A DNA stretch of 64,000 bases from Apus apus. Taxonomy: Eukaryota; Chordata; Aves; Apodiformes; Apodidae. The stretch's first letter is position 1, and the number at the start of each line of letters is the position of its first letter. Both the position numbers and the translations under genes were made by a program. The notes beneath the pieces are model-generated. The model was not told the origin of the DNA. It worked only from the letters and a program-made list of their open reading frames with translations, and did no database searches. Location of the stretch: the NCBI RefSeq assembly GCF_020740795.1, contig NC_067283.1, positions 59,737,966 through 59,801,965 of the forward strand, written 5' to 3'. This document shows positions 12,591 to 41,262 of the stretch, piece after piece.

Positions 12591-13769
12591 CCTTTATTTT
12601 CCAAAGAAGTGGTAGTTCTGCTGGACAAGAATTAAATAAGGATGGTGAGGTTTGGTCTTGAGAGGTCTTATTTTTTTCACGAGACGGAAGTGACAGATTA
12701 AGAAAAATGCTTGACTGAGTTCTGGGTGGTTAGTTAGTTATTTTTTCTTAAAGTACGCTTCCTTCTTCCTATGTAAATAATTTTGTAATATGGTAAAAAT
12801 ACTGTGCTTGTTTAAGTTCCTTGCACCAGAATTTTCGAGGAGGCAAAGCTGAAGATTCCAGCAATGATAGCCTGTTATGGTCATGCTGTAGCATGTAGGT
12901 CATCCCTGTGGTTTTCAGCTGCATGGTATAAAAAGCTCCTGGTACATGTATTGCAGAGGTGTCTTGTTCTGCATGCAAATGGCTTGGGTGCTGTAACTGT
13001 TGCCTAATGTAAATTGCCAAATGTAAATGAAGTTGTTTTCAATTTACTGTACCTAAGCGGTTAGGAGAGTATCCCTGTTGGGCATTAGCTTTCCTTAGCT
13101 ATTGCTTTCTTGATATGCCAAACACGTAACAGTGCCTTCATCCACCAAAAAGTTTCTCTCCTGAGTAAGCAGTGACCTCAAATGCTGGAAAGATTATCTC
13201 TTGCAAGCCTACCACCTAGAATCTTTCTTAATAAACTTCAGTGTTTTCCTTTTTGACCTTCCCAGCCTCATGTGGGAAGGCATGTTAATCTCTGTGGTGA
13301 GATTCTGGCATCAAAGCAAACCTCTGCATTGCTCCCTGCTTCCCATAATCATGCCTTCACCTCTGTACATCGTTATCTTCCCACTCTTTCAGGTTCTCCT
13401 CTTTGCCTTTTGCATTGTAGAAAGCAAAATTAAGCAGGTTTGGCAGAGCTAGAGTGCTCTAGAAAGCTTCCAAATAAAACAATTTGAACAATAATATGCA
13501 TATAGATTGCTCTGCATTTGTACATACCCACTAGCTGCAACCAGATAACTTTTTTTTGTTCCATGGCATAAATAATAAGCAGTTGTTGCTTCTTACTGGC
13601 TTTTTCGTTGCTAATAAATCCCTTCGAGCCATATTATTTTTGCGTTTTTACACCTGATAACAGCCAAATCTTGCTGGTTTTCCCTCCTGCCAGAGCAGCT
13701 ACAGAAGCTTCCCTCTTAGGCAGCAGTATTTACCCCTGGAGGCAGTGAAGTGGCTCTCTTGGCTTGTGT
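12591..13769. other. Intergenic interval
   Basis: AT-rich sequence between the HSBP1L1 promoter and a CR1 element. I recognise no gene, repeat family or RNA. Confidence 0.6.
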
Positions 13770-15940
13770 GTAAGACTTAATGGGAGACTAGACTGTAGTG
13801 ACCATGACATGGTCAAATTCAGGATCTTTCGGGCAGCGAGGAAGGAGCGGAGCAAGCTCACTACCTTCGACTTCAAGGGAGCAGATTTTGCTCTCTTCAA
13901 GGATCTACTTGGTAGTATACTGTGGGACAAAGCCCTGGAGGGGAGGGGAGCCCAGGAAAGCTGGTCCATGTTCAAGGATCTCTTTCTCCATACCTAGAAG
14001 CTGTGTATCCCAACAAAGAGGAAGGCAGGCAGGAGAGCCAGGAAGTCTGCGTGGATGAGCAAGGAGCTCCTGGACACAGTTAAATGTAAGAACAAGGTAC
14101 ACAGAGAGTGGAATCAGGGCCAGGTATCCTGGGGGGAGTACAGGCAAGTTGTCAGAGAAGCAAGGGATTGGGTAAGAAAGGCCAAAGCTCAGATGGAACT
14201 TTGCACCTGGCCAGGGATGTTAAGAACAATAAAAGTTTCTACAGGTGTGTCAAGAATAAGAAGAGGACAAGGGGAAAATGTGGGCTCACTTCAGAAGGAA
14301 ACAGGAGACCTGGCTACACATGACATATGCAGTGACTACTTTTCCTCAGTCATCACTGGCAAAGGCTCTGGTCAACCTATCCAAGTTAGAGAAGCTGAAG
14401 GCATGGACTGGGAAAAGGAAGATCTCCCCATTGTAGAAGAAGAGCAGTATCTTTGACCATGTGAAGGACCTGAAGGTGCACAAGTCCATGGGACCTGATG
14501 GGACTCATCCATGGCTCCTGAAGGAACTGGCTGATGAAGTTGCAAAGCCTCCATCCATCATATCTGAAAAGTCTTGGCAGTCTGGAGAAATCCCCACTGA
14601 CTGGAAAAGAGGAAACATACCTCCCACTTTCAAGAAGGGAAAGAAAGAAGAGCCAGGCAACTACAGGCCAGTCAGTCCCACCTCTCTGCCTGGCAAGATC
14701 ATGGAGTAGATCCTCCTGAAGGCTCTGCTAAGGCACGTGGAAAACAAAGGAGTGATTGGTGACAGCCACTATGGCTTCACCAAGGGCAAGTTCTGCCTGA
14801 CTAACTTAGTGGCCTTCTACAGTGGAGTCACAGCATCAGTGGACAAAGGAAGAGCAACCGATGTCATCTACCTGGACTTCGGCAAAGTGTTCAATGCTGT
14901 CCTGCACAACATCCTCGTATCAAAACTGGAACAGTATGGATTCAATAGACCACTCATTGGGTAAGGGACTGGCTGGATGGTCGCACTCAAGGAGTGGTGA
15001 TCAACAGGTCGATGTCCAGATGGAGACCAGTGTTGAGTGGTGTTCCCCAAGGGTTGGTACTGGGCAAGTTTGATGATGACCCCAAGCTGTGTGGTCTAGT
15101 GGACACACTGGAGGGAAGGGATGCCATCCAGAGGGACCTTGACAGGCTGGAGAAGTGGGCTCATGCAAACTGCATGAAGTTCAACAAGGCCAAGTGCAAG
15201 GTTCTGCACCTAGGTTGGGGCAATCCCAAACACAAATACAAGGTCGGTGGAGAATAGATCAAAAACAGCCTGAAGGAGAAGGACTTGGGGGTGACAGTGG
15301 GTGATGAGGTCACCATGAGCTGGCAATGTGTGCTTGCAGTCCAGAAAGCCAACCATGTCCTGGGCTGCATCAAAAGAAGCGTGGCCAGAAGGTCAAGGAT
15401 GTGATGCTCTCCCTCTACTCTGCTCTCTCTGAGACCCCACCTGGAGTGCTGTGTCCAGTTCTGAAGTTGCCAACATAAGGAGGACATGAAGGTCATGGAG
15501 AAAGTCCATAGAAGGGCCATGAAGATGATCAGAGGGCTGGAGCACCTCTCCTACAAGGACAGGCTGAGAGAGTTGGGTCAGTTCAGGCTGGAGAAGAGAA
15601 GACTCTGGGGGGGTGGCCTTCCAGTACCTGAAGGTTCCTACAGGAAAGCTGGGAGGGACTGTTTACAAGGGCTTGTAGCAAGATGACGAGGTAATGGATT
15701 AAAACTGGAGGAAGGGAGATTTAGGTTAGACATTAGGAGGAAATCCTGTAGTGTGTGGGTGGTGAGACACTGGAACAGGTTGGTCAGGGAAGTTGTGGAT
15801 GTCCCCTCCCTGGAAGTGTTCAAGGGCAGGCTGGATGGGGCTCTGAGCAACCTGATGAAGTGTCAGGTGTCCCTGCTCATGCAGGGGGGTTGAACTAGAT
15901 TATCTTTAAGGTGCCTTCCCATTCAAACCATTGTATGATC
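13770..15940 (+). mobile_element. CR1 LINE copy A, 5'-truncated, broken ORF2
   Basis: Begins in the end of the endonuclease domain (SDHDMVKFRI) and runs through the linker ([19 protein letters not shown]), the RT ([47 protein letters not shown]) and the C-terminal part ([18 protein letters not shown]) to the CR1 3' end. ORF2 is dead: several frameshifts and stops, and about 20 residues are missing in frame between GVPQG-VLG and the FxDD box, which reads F-D-D-D. No target duplication is expected for CR1. It is nearly identical to copy B at 59,620 in the 3' half. Confidence 0.92.
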
Positions 15941-18900
15941 TTGAGCAAAGTCATGGAGCCCTGGTTGCAGAGAAGCACTTGCATGGTAATGAAGCAGCTG
16001 GAAATGTGGAGGAGCAAGCATTGTCCAGCCAACAAGTTGGTGAGAACTATACAAAGTCTTTGTAGTGACACATTTTAGCAATGGCTAGGTTAGAGTTTAA
16101 CAAACTGAAAACAAACATGCCTTGATAAAGGCTTTTTGTAAATAGCTACCCTTGTTTGCAAGGCAGATCAGTGGGGACAAACCAAAAACCTGTGGTATCC
16201 AGCTAGCACAGGAAAAGAGGAAGGGCACTTAAAATTGTGAAGGATACTGCAGGAATATTTTCACCGTGGATTTCCCCTTCCAAAGGTCTGGTTCTTTTAC
16301 TTTGTGTTCTCCACTGCTAATTTGAATGGCCCTTCTAGTTCAAATCTTGAGGTGAAATAGGTCAATAGTCTGCAGCTGGGTTTATGGAAAAAAATTTGAA
16401 AGTGTCTGTAAAGCCAAAAATGCTTGTGGAAAAGTTCCAAAGTTTAGAAAACTTAAGAATAGAAGAGACAAACAGCACGACCAAAAAGACTTTGCTGAAC
16501 AATGAGTTTATCTAAAATAAAATGAGCACTCCCAGCTTTGCCCTCCTGTCCTCTATTCTCTCCCTTTTCAGAGAGCACAGTATTTCAGAGTTGAACTGTT
16601 ACATATATTCCCAGGGTCTGAAATCTGGGAATGTAAGATAAGCCATGTTTTGAATGCAGCAAACCATGGTAGGGGCATGCATCCTTGGGCTAAGGGAAGC
16701 TGAGCAAAAAAACCCCAGTGTTTATTTTGTGTTGGTGCTTTCAAAAGCAGAGGTTTAGCTGAAAAGAAGTAAGTAACAAGTGCTACCAGTGCTCATAAGA
16801 GTACTGCAACAGGTAAAAACTACTTAATTTACTAAAAGGGTACCAAGAATGAATACAAAAACAAGTCTTGAGGGGGTTAGAGAGGGGAACAAAAGTGAAG
16901 ATTTTACAATATAAATTAATTTTCCAAGCCAAAATATTTTCTGTGGTTCTTTCTTTCAGTAAAAAGCTTAGACTTTTGTCACTTTCCATTTAAATATATC
17001 CTCTTGGTAGGAAGCACATGAAGTAAAAATAAAAAACAAGGTGACTTAGAGTCTGGGGAGCCATCTGCTTCCATCCAGTTTTAGAATTGTAGGCCTGTCC
17101 TATGAACTCTTTGCATTATGCTTTTAAGCTGTAATGGTATCCAAAGTGTGTTTCTCTTGCTCTTTCCTGGGGAAATTCCAGTCCCTCCAATGCTAGAAGT
17201 TAGGGCAGCAGAATAGGAAGTAAAAGTATGTTTAAACATTAAACATATAGTCCTAGGCTCCAAGTTCAATGCGACTACTATGTGATGCCATGCTGTAAGA
17301 GCCTGTGGTGTGGAGCAGTAAAGGAACTGTTTTGTTGAAATGCATTACTCTTCTTGTTTGGATGTTACATGAAGTCTCTTCCCTCTCCTCTGTGCTGACA
17401 AATGAGATTTTATATACCAGGGGTCAGGAATCCTCCAGTCTCGTACTCCAAGCATGTTTGGCTCAGGGCTGCTTTGGAATGAAGGTGAGGACAGAGGGAG
17501 GGCACCTCGAAAAAAAGTCTAATATTACATGTCTGGTAAGAAAGAAAACAACAAATTTATTTCTGGAAGGAGACAGGAAGGCATGTATTCCCGGGCCACC
17601 ATGGCAGCTTGTCTGGCTGTGGCTCAGGAAGCAGGATACAAATCACACTGCAATTTTTAGGGTTTGCTTTTTTTTTTTTTTCAAGGTCAATTGTACAACT
17701 TTTCTCTGAAGAGAAAAGGACTAGGTGCAAGGTAGTTCTTGCACCACAGTCATGGCCTTTCTGCTACCAAATTGTAGGGTTGGGTCTTTGAGTCATGCTG
17801 AGCTTGGTCTTTCCCTCTCTCTTAGTAAACTTCTCTTGTGTCACTTTGCAGCTGTTTTTCAGAGGGACACAACTTGCAGAAAAAGCTGCTGGCTTTGCTA
17901 GGTCATCAGCTTTTATATACTGAAATCCTAAATGGTGCTAATGGTTCTTGAAAGCAAGCTATTAATATTTACCTGTTTCTCTTGACACAGCATAGTGTAG
18001 TTCACAGAAAGCTTGTTTCACTGGAATACTTACTGGTGAAGACATAGCTTTTCGTTCATCTGGTAACATTAGAAGGAGTAACAAGTTGAGTTGCTGCTAT
18101 TTAATAGCATGGAAAGATGTGGAAAGTGAAATGCAAATACTTCAGGCGTGGGGAAAAGGCACTTGGGTCAACAGTGTCTGACATCTGCAATGCCTCTTCA
18201 AAAGACAAATCATTTGAGGTGACTATTAAAAGCTTGTGTGTTTGTTCATGGTTCAAATTTCAGGCTCTGTATCTTTGAAGGGAAAAGGGTAATTCCAGTG
18301 GTCAGGAAACCTGATCCCTGAAAGTGCTGCTTTTTGGAACTGCTGCTTACAAATCCCCTTATCGTGAAACCTGTTCAGTCAGCCACTTCTACAAGTTTCT
18401 CCAGAAAGATAACCAACAGAGTCAAGGTTATTCTTTATCAGATGTACCTTGTGTGTATTATGGACATCGTGTATCACTAAGTAGCTGTAAGAGTAAACAG
18501 GGTGAAGTTTTCCCTATAAGAGTTTTTGCACTGGGGATAAATGTGGGGTTAGACCACGACAGTCACTTTCAGCTTGCTTAAACTGCACCCAAAGATACAG
18601 GAAATTTCTTAACAGGTATAATCCCTATCAGATTTCTTATTCTGGAATAAATCAAAGTTCTTGTTATGATTGGAGGTTTAGGGACTATGCTGCCACCAAA
18701 ATGTTAACTGCTAGGAGCTAGTTCGTAACTAGGTGGATAGAGCTTCTCACATACTCCAATTCAATTCTATTACAGCAGCTGTCATAAAAAGATTAATATT
18801 AGTCTTCAAAGACCTGGTGTGAAACATTCTGCCTGCTTCTGCTTTCTGTAGCAGGTAATGCAGTTCTAGCAAACAGAGATTTCTTTTTAAAAAGGGGGGA

Positions 18901-20424
18901 TTTTGCCATTCTGTGTGGAAAAATAAATGCATCTGTTCTTTTTCTCCTCTGAAAACCAGAGGCTTGCTGGCTGGCAGTGAAGCAGTACTGTTTTTATGGT
19001 AGGCTCCGCTTTACACCAAGGAAGCTGTTGTGGTTGGATATTCTGTGTGTTGGGCTGTAAATTATGCTGGAGTCAGCAAGCACCTTAGGATGGCACCACT
19101 GCTAAGTTGCTCCTGGCTGCTTAGGATGTTCTGAGACCTGAAAGGTGGTTTGAAGCCAACCTGTCATATCTCCTCCTTACTCAGTGCCTGGCATCACTAG
19201 TCAGTGATCCATCAACGGACTAAGCCCTAAACAACGAGGACATTTTTCAGTGACCAAAAATGAACTACATTTACATAGCAATGTGCTGTAATTCAGCATT
19301 TTTACCCTCTACAATTTCAACTCAGGGTAAACAACCTAAGTTAAGGCAGTTGTCTGTTTCCAATTGAGTACTTCAGAATCTTAATATTATAGGAAATTTG
19401 TTATCACATACACTTAAAAGTATTGTGGAATTACCCTGGAAGCTAACGTGGAGAACTGATGTCAGCCTAGGCAGTTTCTTCTATGTAGGTAACCATTACT
19501 TCAAAATACCTATTTTCTCAAAGTAATTTATCAATGCTTTTTCAAAACATATATATTTATGTGAACAAAAGTTGGCTTCTTAGTCTGAGCCATTCTTATT
19601 TTCAACCTGAGACTTGTTTAGGCCTTTGTACTTAGGGAAAAATAATGTGGCAAGGGCTTCCAAGAAAAGTCTGGAGACAAGCTGGCATAATTCCATGATT
19701 GTTACCATGCACAAGTGATATATGGAATATGAGCCACTAAATAATAAATGTTTTAAATTATGCAGTTTATACATAATTTGACTGCTATACTTGGTCTGAA
19801 TGAGTCAGATGTTCTGAAATGAAGAACTTCAGGCTCCTCATCCAATAATCAGAATGAAAGACTTCCAGTGTGTATTTTTAACTTGAACAAGAAGGCTTTG
19901 AGGTTTGTGAAATGAAGTAGAGCTTCCTTCCAAGTAGCAGAGCTACCGCTTCCCTGCAGGAGGGGTGAGTCCTAATGTTATCACTGGTCACTTCATCTAT
20001 GCAAGAGTGTGTTTTCAATGTTTGTGTGATAGAACCCCAAAAATGGTCTTTGAAAAACACACTCTGCAGTACTGTGAAGGTTGATGACCTGCGTATATGC
20101 TGCAAAACCTTGCCAGGTGTCAGAAATGGTTGCCAATGAGTGAGGTGCTGCTCTGCAGGGAGTAAACAAAAGGCTTCAGAAGGCCTGAAACAAACACTTC
20201 TTTCTGTATTAATTCAGCTCCTTCCCGTTCAAGACTCGCAACAAACATTTACAGTTGCTGATATAGGACAGAAAATAATACATTATTCAGTTGTAGGAAA
20301 ACCTGTCTCATTTCTCACTCATCAGATGAGCAGCAGGAACACATACACGGAAGCAGGCAACATGTTTATGAAAGTATTATGGGGTGGCCAAGGAACAAGC
20401 TTCAAAGACAGTTGTGCAGTAAGG
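15941..20424. other. Intergenic interval upstream of SLC66A2
   Basis: Mixed AT-rich sequence. An open frame at 17,305-17,709 begins with a hydrophobic stretch and has several N-X-S/T sites, but I recognise no family and it ends in a T-run-encoded poly-Phe tract. A short T run is at about 17,668. Nothing else is supportable. Confidence 0.5.
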
Positions 20425-21015
20425 TGTCCTAGTTTTGCTGGGGTAGAATTACAGAATCAATTTTCTGTTCAGGAAAGATGCGTTTTTAGAAGGCTGCAGC
20501 ACCCAGTTCAGTAGGAATAAAACTGATAAGACACTTTGTTTTAGATCATGGCCAGCTGTGGTATGTGGGTTTCCATAGCGATCAAGGTCTTCAGCAGTTC
20601 TGAGTTACCCACATGCTAAATCTGGGAGGATGGAAGGCCAGGGCAGCTGACCCAAGCTGGCCAACAGGAATATTCTATACCATAAACGTCAAATGTTCAC
20701 TCCAAATGGGGAAGTTTGCTGGGAATGGGTTTCCTACCTCAGTGGGCACCACCCCTGGAAGGTCTTGCCCATTCTTCTGCTCCAGAGGCCTGCTCTCCTG
20801 TTTGCTGTGACTGTCACACTTCTGCTGGAGCTGCAGTGCTTGCAGTGCTGGAGGAGTGTAACTTTGTGTCTTTTATATTAGTGTTGATGTTAGATCTTTA
20901 TTATTATTTTATTACATCTGTTTCCATTTCAACCTGATGTGTCTCCTTTCCTTTTCCTGATTCCCCTTCTTGGGTGGGGAGGGGTCACTGGGCGATAGAA
21001 CAGCCGGCTAAACGA
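20425..21015 (+). mobile_element. Solo ERV LTR (avian ERVL-like)
   Basis: Starts TGTCCTAGTTTTGCTGGGGT. It continues with the 'cagctgacccaagctggcca' and 'tattctataccataaacgtc' blocks, a T/A-rich poly(A) region (ttattattttattacatctg), 'ccatttcaacc' and 'gggtggggaggggtcactgg', ending near GGCTAAACGA. This is the layout of a very common avian ERV LTR that normally ends TAAACCACGACA. The last bases here are lost or diverged and I see no clear target duplication. It lies about 300 bp upstream of the SLC66A2 CpG island, in the same orientation as that gene. Confidence 0.75.
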
Positions 21016-21299
21016 AGAAATAAATGGGGGATCCATCCTTGCTAATGTTGCTAAAGTTTGCCGCCACCTCAAGGAGCTGTTCGAGGACGCAGGAGCCCAT
21101 CTCCGCACGGCACCTGTGCGCAGTGCTGGCAGGTCTGCTCGCTTCGGACAGCAGCTGCCCCTTCCCCGTGCCCTGCCGCCTTTCTTTCATGAACTCCACG
21201 ACGGGAGAAAAGCCCCTGTCTTGCAAGGAAGATGTCCCGATCGCCGTGCTGTCGCATTTAGCTAAGGAGCACCTGCAATTCTGGGATCCACCAGCGTTT

Positions 21300-36787
<15,488 letters not shown>

Positions 36788-38206
36788 GTATGTACTGTAC
36801 AAACCCATTCTGCATGAAGTTGTCCCCTCAACTACATGTTTTATGCTTTGCTGCTTTTTGTAACCATTAAAAAAAATATTTCTATAGAGAATGTTTGCAT
36901 TACCTTTTGTTGACATACTAAAACCTGGTGCATCTTTTTTTATTTTTTCATTTTCCCCTCCCCACTTTTAACTTTCCTAGAGGAAAAGATGCTTTCAGCT
37001 CTATTTCAGAAACTAGTTATTTGAAGACACCTCAATTCACGTAATTGTGTGTCAAAATGATACCTTCATTTTGCTAGACAAGCAAAATATTATGTGATAC
37101 AGGGATCTGTCTCTTCAGACTCGTATTCTTCCTCTTCCAGCTCTGACTCTGGAGGAAACAATGAAAAATAGAGCAGTATCTTTCAGCATTGTTCAGAGTG
37201 CTTGTTGATATGAAATCTTCCACAACACTTGGTGTTCAAGCAAAATGTTTGCATCCTTGTGAAAACTCTTTTTGTTAGAGCAGCCTCAAAATTGTTGTTC
37301 AGGAATTAGTAACACTTGAGGTGAGAGCTTCCACTTTTCAGTTTCAGAGTTGGAATCGTATGTTCTTTGATTTGCCTAAGGAAGAGGAAATCCTAGGTGA
37401 AAACTAGCCTTGTTGTATTTTCAACTTGAAGTATTTTGGAAAGACAGTTTTATTCAAGTCATGGTAATTTTCTTTTAAGTTAGCTTGCATTAAGTTACCA
37501 ACTAGAGAGACAGAAGTTCCTCAAATTCAGTTTTTATACTGGTAGTTGTGCTGGTTCAGAATCTCACCATTGATACTGCTTATGCTCTGTTGCAATTCTC
37601 AAGTTAGTAAGGGGTCAACTGAAAAGTACAGAGATAAGGAATTTTACTGGAGTATCTATTTCTGTATTTGTCAACACAAAGTTAATTAAACTGGAGGTAG
37701 CTCTGAGAAATACTACTGAAGTCTAATATTATCCTGAGTGCTTTCTTGAAGCCATAAGACGATTCCTGCTAAGGTTAAATAGACTGTTCTAATGATTAAT
37801 CTTTTGGATCTCCCCTTTGAGATTTAGGGATAAAATGCACACTTTGGGAAATTTACCCTGTTTGCTTTCATACCAGTATTTTGCAAAGCACCTTTTCCTT
37901 TTTGCGTTTTCAAAACATTTTTCTTTCTAGACTTGATATCAAACTATTTTGTTTTTCTGTTTGTAGTCATTCTCAGTGGCTTGCAACACTAACCAATGGA
38001 GTGTGAACTTTAAGCAGTGTCAACTTCCTTGTGCCTATATTCCTGTTATCTTTTACTGCTATTCAGCAATGCTTTATTTACAGTGTCAGAGCTAGAAACA
38101 GCTGTCTGTGCTCCTAGTTATGATTGAGTGGATTATTTAAAAGTGCTTCAAGTGGTTAAAATTAAACAGAAATAAGTAACTTAATGCGACCTTTTACTCC
38201 TTTCAG

Positions 38207-38312
38207 GTTTTTTTGGTGGTTTTGTTGTTGATGTTGTTTTGTTTTGTTTGGGGTTTTTTTGTGTGTGTGGTTTTTTGTTTGGTTGTGGTTTTTTGTTCTT
38301 TTTTTTTTTTTG
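38207..38312. repeat. T/G-rich low-complexity tract
   Basis: Runs of T interrupted by G (ttgttttgtttggggttttt and similar), ending in an 11-T run. Confidence 0.85.
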
Positions 38313-38349
38313 TCAAGAAGTCATTTGCTTGATAGTTTGGTGGCTTAAA

Positions 38350-38650
38350 CTTTTTAGACTTTTTACGAGGGTGTGTAGTGATAGGATATGGCGTTATGGT
38401 TTTAAGATGGAAGAGGTTATATTTCGAGTAGACATTAGGAAGAAATTCTTTACTGTGAGGGTGGCGAGATGCTGGAACAGGTTGCCCAGGGAAGTTGTGG
38501 ATGCCCTTTCACTGGAAGTGTTCGAGGCCAGGTTGGATGGGGCTTTGAGCAATCTAATTCAGTGGGAGGTGCCCCTGCCCATACAGGTGGGTGAGAACCA
38601 GGTGATCTTTAAGGTCCCTTCCAATCCAAACCATTCTATGATTCTATTAA
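38350..38650 (+). mobile_element. CR1 LINE 3' end
   Basis: Reads like the CR1 C-terminus and 3' [23 protein letters not shown] in one frame, 'ggtgatctttaaggtccctt', then 'aaccattctatgattctatt', the octamer tail. Severely 5'-truncated. Confidence 0.92.
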
Positions 38651-39916
38651 AAAGTTGAGGTTTATAGAAAAAAGCACCGTGCTTCTTGATCCAGCTGATC
38701 TAAGTCTGAAACATTTGGTTAATAAATGTTACTTAAAAATTCATTTTGGAATTCTTTATCAAAATGGGATGAATTATCACTTAGGAACAGTCTTAAACCA
38801 CTGCTCAGAAGTTTAAAGACTGGAGTGCGCAGGTCTGTTGAAATATGATAGTTCTTACTGGTAAACAAATGAGAAAGCTTTTGAGGTTTTTGTGTATATT
38901 GTATATGCAGAAGTATGTCCTGTTAAAGAGTGGGATGCGTGGTGCTTTACGTCACAACATAAGTAATACTTCAGCTTACAGAGGGCTTAACTGAGCTGTA
39001 TCCTGCAGTGATGTGTTTTGCTACAGCTGTGGCAAAGCTGGCTTACAGGTTAGGTAAGGGGGTGATTTACCATAGTTTCCTGTGGCAGTGCATTCTCACA
39101 GTGTTTTTTAATGAGTTTGGGTTAAACTTTTGTTCAGGAAGAACAAATTGGCTTTTGAATTTCCTGTTTGTTTCAATGGTATAAAAAAATGTTCTTCAAC
39201 GTGTTTTTAGGCTTATGAAACCTTTATGTCACTTTTTCTGGTTACATAGTAAGTGCTCTGTGTATTGCATTTGTAATTCAAGATTGATTATCCATGAAGA
39301 CTTTTGTAGTAGACCTGTTGAATCATTAATTTGAAAATGTACACGTCTACCAATAAATTTAAGATGAACTTGTTAGGAAAATGCTGAGGCATTTCCTTGA
39401 TGCCTCTCTTTGAATAGGAACTGAACTTCTGCTTTGCTCGCTCGGATTGCTTTTAGGTATGTTTTATTGTCAGTAATCCAACAAACCACTTAATGCCACT
39501 GTGTTTCTGCAAGTTATCTGAAAACCCCTTCATCTAGCAGTTAGTGCTGAGGGGATTGAGTGTAAAGCAACAGGTTGCTGCAGTTTCACTGACCTAAGTG
39601 AAATAAATACAATTTATAGTATGATGGGCCCCAGAATGTAGGGTTTCCTTATTTAATACAAAAATAAAATTACTCCCTCCTTTTTCTAGGCAAAGGAAGG
39701 ATTAAAACAGATCTAGAAGCTCTAGTTCTGAAGGAATTTCCCTTTGTTTTTTAATGCAGGTATCTAGTTCTACCTAATGCCTGCTAGCATTTGATGGCTA
39801 CAGTTGAGGAAAGCTGAAGTTAGAGTGATGTTTTTTTGTTTTCTTGATAAGATGTTCTAGAACAAATGTGGATGATGTCTTAATCTGTTACACTAAAATA
39901 CTAGTTTCATTCATAT

Positions 39917-39931
39917 ACATATATATATATG
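39917..39931. repeat. Short (AT)n microsatellite
   Basis: The run catatacatatatatatatg is a minor dinucleotide tract. Confidence 0.7.
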
Positions 39932-41187
39932 ACTGTTGGAGGTTGTTGAGGCAGAAGAAACAAAACACTGAACAAGCCATTGCTTTGAACAGACTATCTT
40001 TTTAAGTTGGTTGGAGTGGTCTCCTTGGTGTGGCAGGCAAGTCTCAAAGCAAATGCAATTTGTTCAAAATTTTTCCAAGTAGATGTTTAAATATTTGGAA
40101 GGACAGTTCTGGTAGATCACAGGAGTTTTCCTTGTTTCTCTGAAGTTGGTTTTAAAACTTGCCATATTACTGTACTCTGAACCTTACTTTTAGCCCAAAG
40201 GAAATGTTTTCAAGTAAAATGTCATAATAAGATGACAAAAGCTCAGATTCACCCAAATACCTGCTGCAAAAATATTTAAAACTACTTTTTTGTCTTGGGG
40301 GGAAAAATGTAAAATGTCTACGTAGTTAACTTGACAGTTAGAATCTGCATAATAATGCAGAGAAAATAGTAATATGAATTAAGCAGGTGCAGTCATCTGC
40401 TATATGGTCTCCACTGGCAGTGTGTGACAGCCTGGTAAATGATTCACACTCTTTACTTAACTCAGGACAGGTTCATGATGCAGAAGGTGGTTCTATTCAT
40501 GGGGCTGAAGGAGTGCCATCGGCCAGTTGGCATACAGTTGTCCTGGCAAAGGGTTGACTGTGTGGAAGTGTGTTGTGGCCAGTTGTCACTTTCCCAGTAT
40601 TTTATAAGCGTTGATGAATTCTAGTTTCTAGGCTTGTCATTTGACAGAAAAAAAAATAATTTTCCTTGAGGTTTCTACTCGGAGATCAGAAGTGGCATAT
40701 TTGACAGTGATAACCTCATCTGGTTGGTAATGTTTCCTTCCTTTGAATTTGTATGTGGGAGTTGGTGTATAGTGGCTGTTTCTTATTAACCAGTTTTTTA
40801 CAAGGCCATTTCATATATTGAATGAAATTTACATTTAGTGATGAGTATAAGTAGCATCTCTGGACTATAAAGGCTGTATTGGAAGAGTCATTGTGAAAAG
40901 TTTTGTGTTGTTTTTTTTTTTTTCCCCAAAAAGCTTGAGAAACTGGAGCTACCATCCACAACTTATTTTGGTTCTTAATCTGAAGCCTCCAAAGCCTTAA
41001 GGGCAGAAGGGATTATTTGTATGCGTGTCGGCAATAACATTTTGATTATAGATTATTGTGGTACAAGCAGTAACTTGTAGTCAAATTGGTTCATGATCAT
41101 AGTTTAAAAATCTACCCATTCTTCATCTGAAAGCTCCATCTAGTAAAGTGAAATATCCTCGGTTATAAAATTTTAACAGATTAGCTT

Positions 41188-41262
41188 TGAACAGGAGATT
41201 GGACTAGATGTCCTGCAGAACGTTTTTTCAACCCAAGCTACTGTGGGATTGTAAATATAATA
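41188..41262 (+). mobile_element. Short old CR1 3'-end scrap
   Basis: 'gagattggactagatgtcct' followed by 'caacccaagctactgtggga' resembles the CR1 3' end 'ttggactagatgacct...ccaaccc...attctgtga'. Confidence 0.6.

Noticed and set aside
17305-17709. 134-codon plus-strand frame with a hydrophobic start and N-glycosylation-like sites, envelope-like at first look.
   Set aside because: No recognisable retroviral motif and no flanking LTR, and it runs through a T tract as poly-Phe; most likely chance.
38239-38658. 139-codon open frame.
   Set aside because: It is a T/G simple repeat read as Phe/Cys/Gly, joined to a CR1 3' end.
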